Assembly: GCA_038363925.1 (NCBI GenBank)
Contig: JAQQWL010000009.1
Coordinates: 2,852,001 to 2,916,000, forward strand
DNA length: 64,000 nt
Direction of reading: 5' to 3'
Source: Apiospora phragmitis
Lineage: Eukaryota; Ascomycota; Sordariomycetes; Amphisphaeriales; Apiosporaceae
The first letter of the stretch is position 1. The number at the start of each line of letters is the position of its first letter. A program made the position numbers and the translations under genes. The notes below the pieces were generated by a model. That model made no database searches and was not told the origin of the DNA. It saw only the letters and a list, made by a program, of their open reading frames with translations. Positions 63,142 through 64,000 of the stretch are shown here, one piece after another.

Positions 63142-63449
63142 ATAAATAATATTAAATATAATTAATAAAAATTACTAAGTAAACGTAATTAATAAAAAAA
63201 GAATTAAATATATATAACAACGAATATTCCTTATATATCTTATATAAATACTCTTTATTTTAATAATTAATTTAAATATTAATCTTAATTTATTAATAAA
63301 ATAATTAACTTTATTAACTTTATTATATAAATACCTTCACTCGACCCTTTATTACTACGTTACGACTTAGCTATTACACGTTATATTAATAAAAGCGTTA
63401 CTTTTATCGCACGTTTAAATACTCTCTTATATTATTAATATAAAACTAA
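63142..63449 (+). repeat. 3' LTR of element F, right half, truncated
   Basis: Continues the LTR left at 47,861, aligning with 34,36x-34,620 of F's 5' LTR. It stops about 55-60 bp before the expected end, at a sharp change to non-RIP sequence. Confidence 0.68.
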
Positions 63450-64000
63450 TGCCGTAAGATTCAATTATAACAAGATTCTATATCCGCCGGTCACGAAGAA
63501 TTATAAGAAAATAAGTCTAACTATAAATACTAGAGGAGTGAGGTGCCTCATTATCATGTGACGAGGTATGAGTTAGACCAACTCATCAACATCACCTCTA
63601 TACTATTAGACACGTAGTACTGTTCTTATGTAACGTTCTCGATGTATATGCCCACCCAGATGAGGGTGGCTTTCTAGAGTATGCTACCCTTGCATTTCCC
63701 AGGTCCTGGACGGTCTGAACTCTCCAAGATTTATCCAAAGTCATGCATTCACTCTCAAATTTCAAGGCACAAAGTCGCTCTTTATGCCTGGAACCTGCCT
63801 GGACCTGACTTCCGTCAACTTCCTCATGGAAGGGGGCTACAGCCACCATGTGCAACGCGGATCCAGAGTGGGACATACAGCGTGGGACTTGAAGTACCGT
63901 CCACAGTAGATTACTGTCAAGATGTACAAATTCATAAGTTTGATAGTTGAAAATAATTTATTTTCAAGACCGGTGAGAATTCATTGCGTCATGGGAGGAA
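63450..64000. other. Non-RIP sequence at right edge, unidentified
   Basis: CA and TG dinucleotides return to normal frequency here. Overlapping frames at 63,598-63,950 on both strands have no motifs. The segment from 63,450 to 63,591 begins TG and ends CA and could be a short terminal repeat, but the flanks show no duplication. It may be the start of a younger insertion or the next gene region. Confidence 0.35.

Larger units (their letters stand above)
28490..63449. repeat. RIP-mutated, nested transposon block (35 kb)
   Basis: Very AT-rich sequence in which CA and TG dinucleotides are scarce, TA is in great excess and CG is still common. This is the pattern left by RIP (C to T, mainly at CpA, on both strands of repeated DNA). 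No long sense frame survives: the only frames over 60 codons are antisense to transposon pol genes. The block breaks down completely into Ty3/Gypsy and Fot1/pogo elements listed below, plus a 174-bp unassigned piece at 33,860-34,033. Confidence 0.9.

Noticed and set aside
28490..63449. AT-rich block as mitochondrial DNA or as a gene-bearing AT-rich genome
   Set aside because: Nuclear-type Gypsy and Fot1 relics with LTRs, inverted repeats and target duplications explain it; no mitochondrial genes are present.
63450..63591. Solo LTR beginning TG and ending CA
   Set aside because: The 5 bp on either side do not match (ACTAA versus TCACC) and no second copy is in the window.

Overview
The window is nuclear DNA of a filamentous ascomycete, probably a Sordariomycete (inference). 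The evidence is short GT-AG introns of about 55-110 bp (a few are 280-380 bp), typical fungal proteins (a Drs2-type flippase, a rotenone-insensitive NADH dehydrogenase, an epoxide hydrolase) and a 35-kb AT-rich block with the fingerprint of repeat-induced point mutation (RIP): very few CpA/TpG, abundant TpA, CpG largely kept.

Region 1 (1-28,489) has normal base composition and carries the genes. In order: a BRCT-WGR protein (401-1751, -), a conserved coiled-coil protein (3378-4790, -), a single-pass membrane protein (6641-8372, -, 5' end unresolved), a GNAT acetyltransferase (10,380-11,840, +), decayed or unrecognised coding fragments (13.0-14.9 kb), an alternative NADH dehydrogenase (17,060-18,991, +), an alpha/beta-hydrolase of the epoxide hydrolase type (19,870-21,003, +), a P4-ATPase (23,256-27,496, +) whose frame is broken by three apparent single-base losses, and a candidate 63-residue mitochondrial-type protein (27,578-27,868, -). 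These are housekeeping or conserved genes with separate promoters. I see no biosynthetic cluster.

Region 2 (28,490 to about 63,449) has no working gene. It is a stack of RIP-mutated transposons, resolved here by long terminal repeats (LTRs), target-site duplications (TSDs) and protein relics. All the LTR elements are Ty3/Gypsy type of about 7.65 kb; the best preserved still shows Gag zinc knuckle, reverse transcriptase, RNase H, integrase and a C-terminal chromodomain-like relic. Nesting: outer element F (34,034 onward, +) is interrupted in gag by G (35,272, +). G is interrupted by H (37,488-46,996, -), which holds a Fot1/pogo DNA transposon (38,832-40,692). F's 3' LTR (47,546) is split by E (47,862-63,136, +, TSD AATAA), and E is split by D (49,701-57,350, -, TSD ACACG). 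On the left lie a truncated Fot1 (28,490-29,645), a truncated Gypsy element I (29,646-32,019) and a complete-length Fot1 (32,022-33,857).

Region 3 (63,450-64,000) returns abruptly to non-RIP composition and interrupts F's 3' LTR before its end. It may be the start of a younger insertion or the edge of the next gene region.

All identifications rest on reading translations and repeats by eye. No database search was run.
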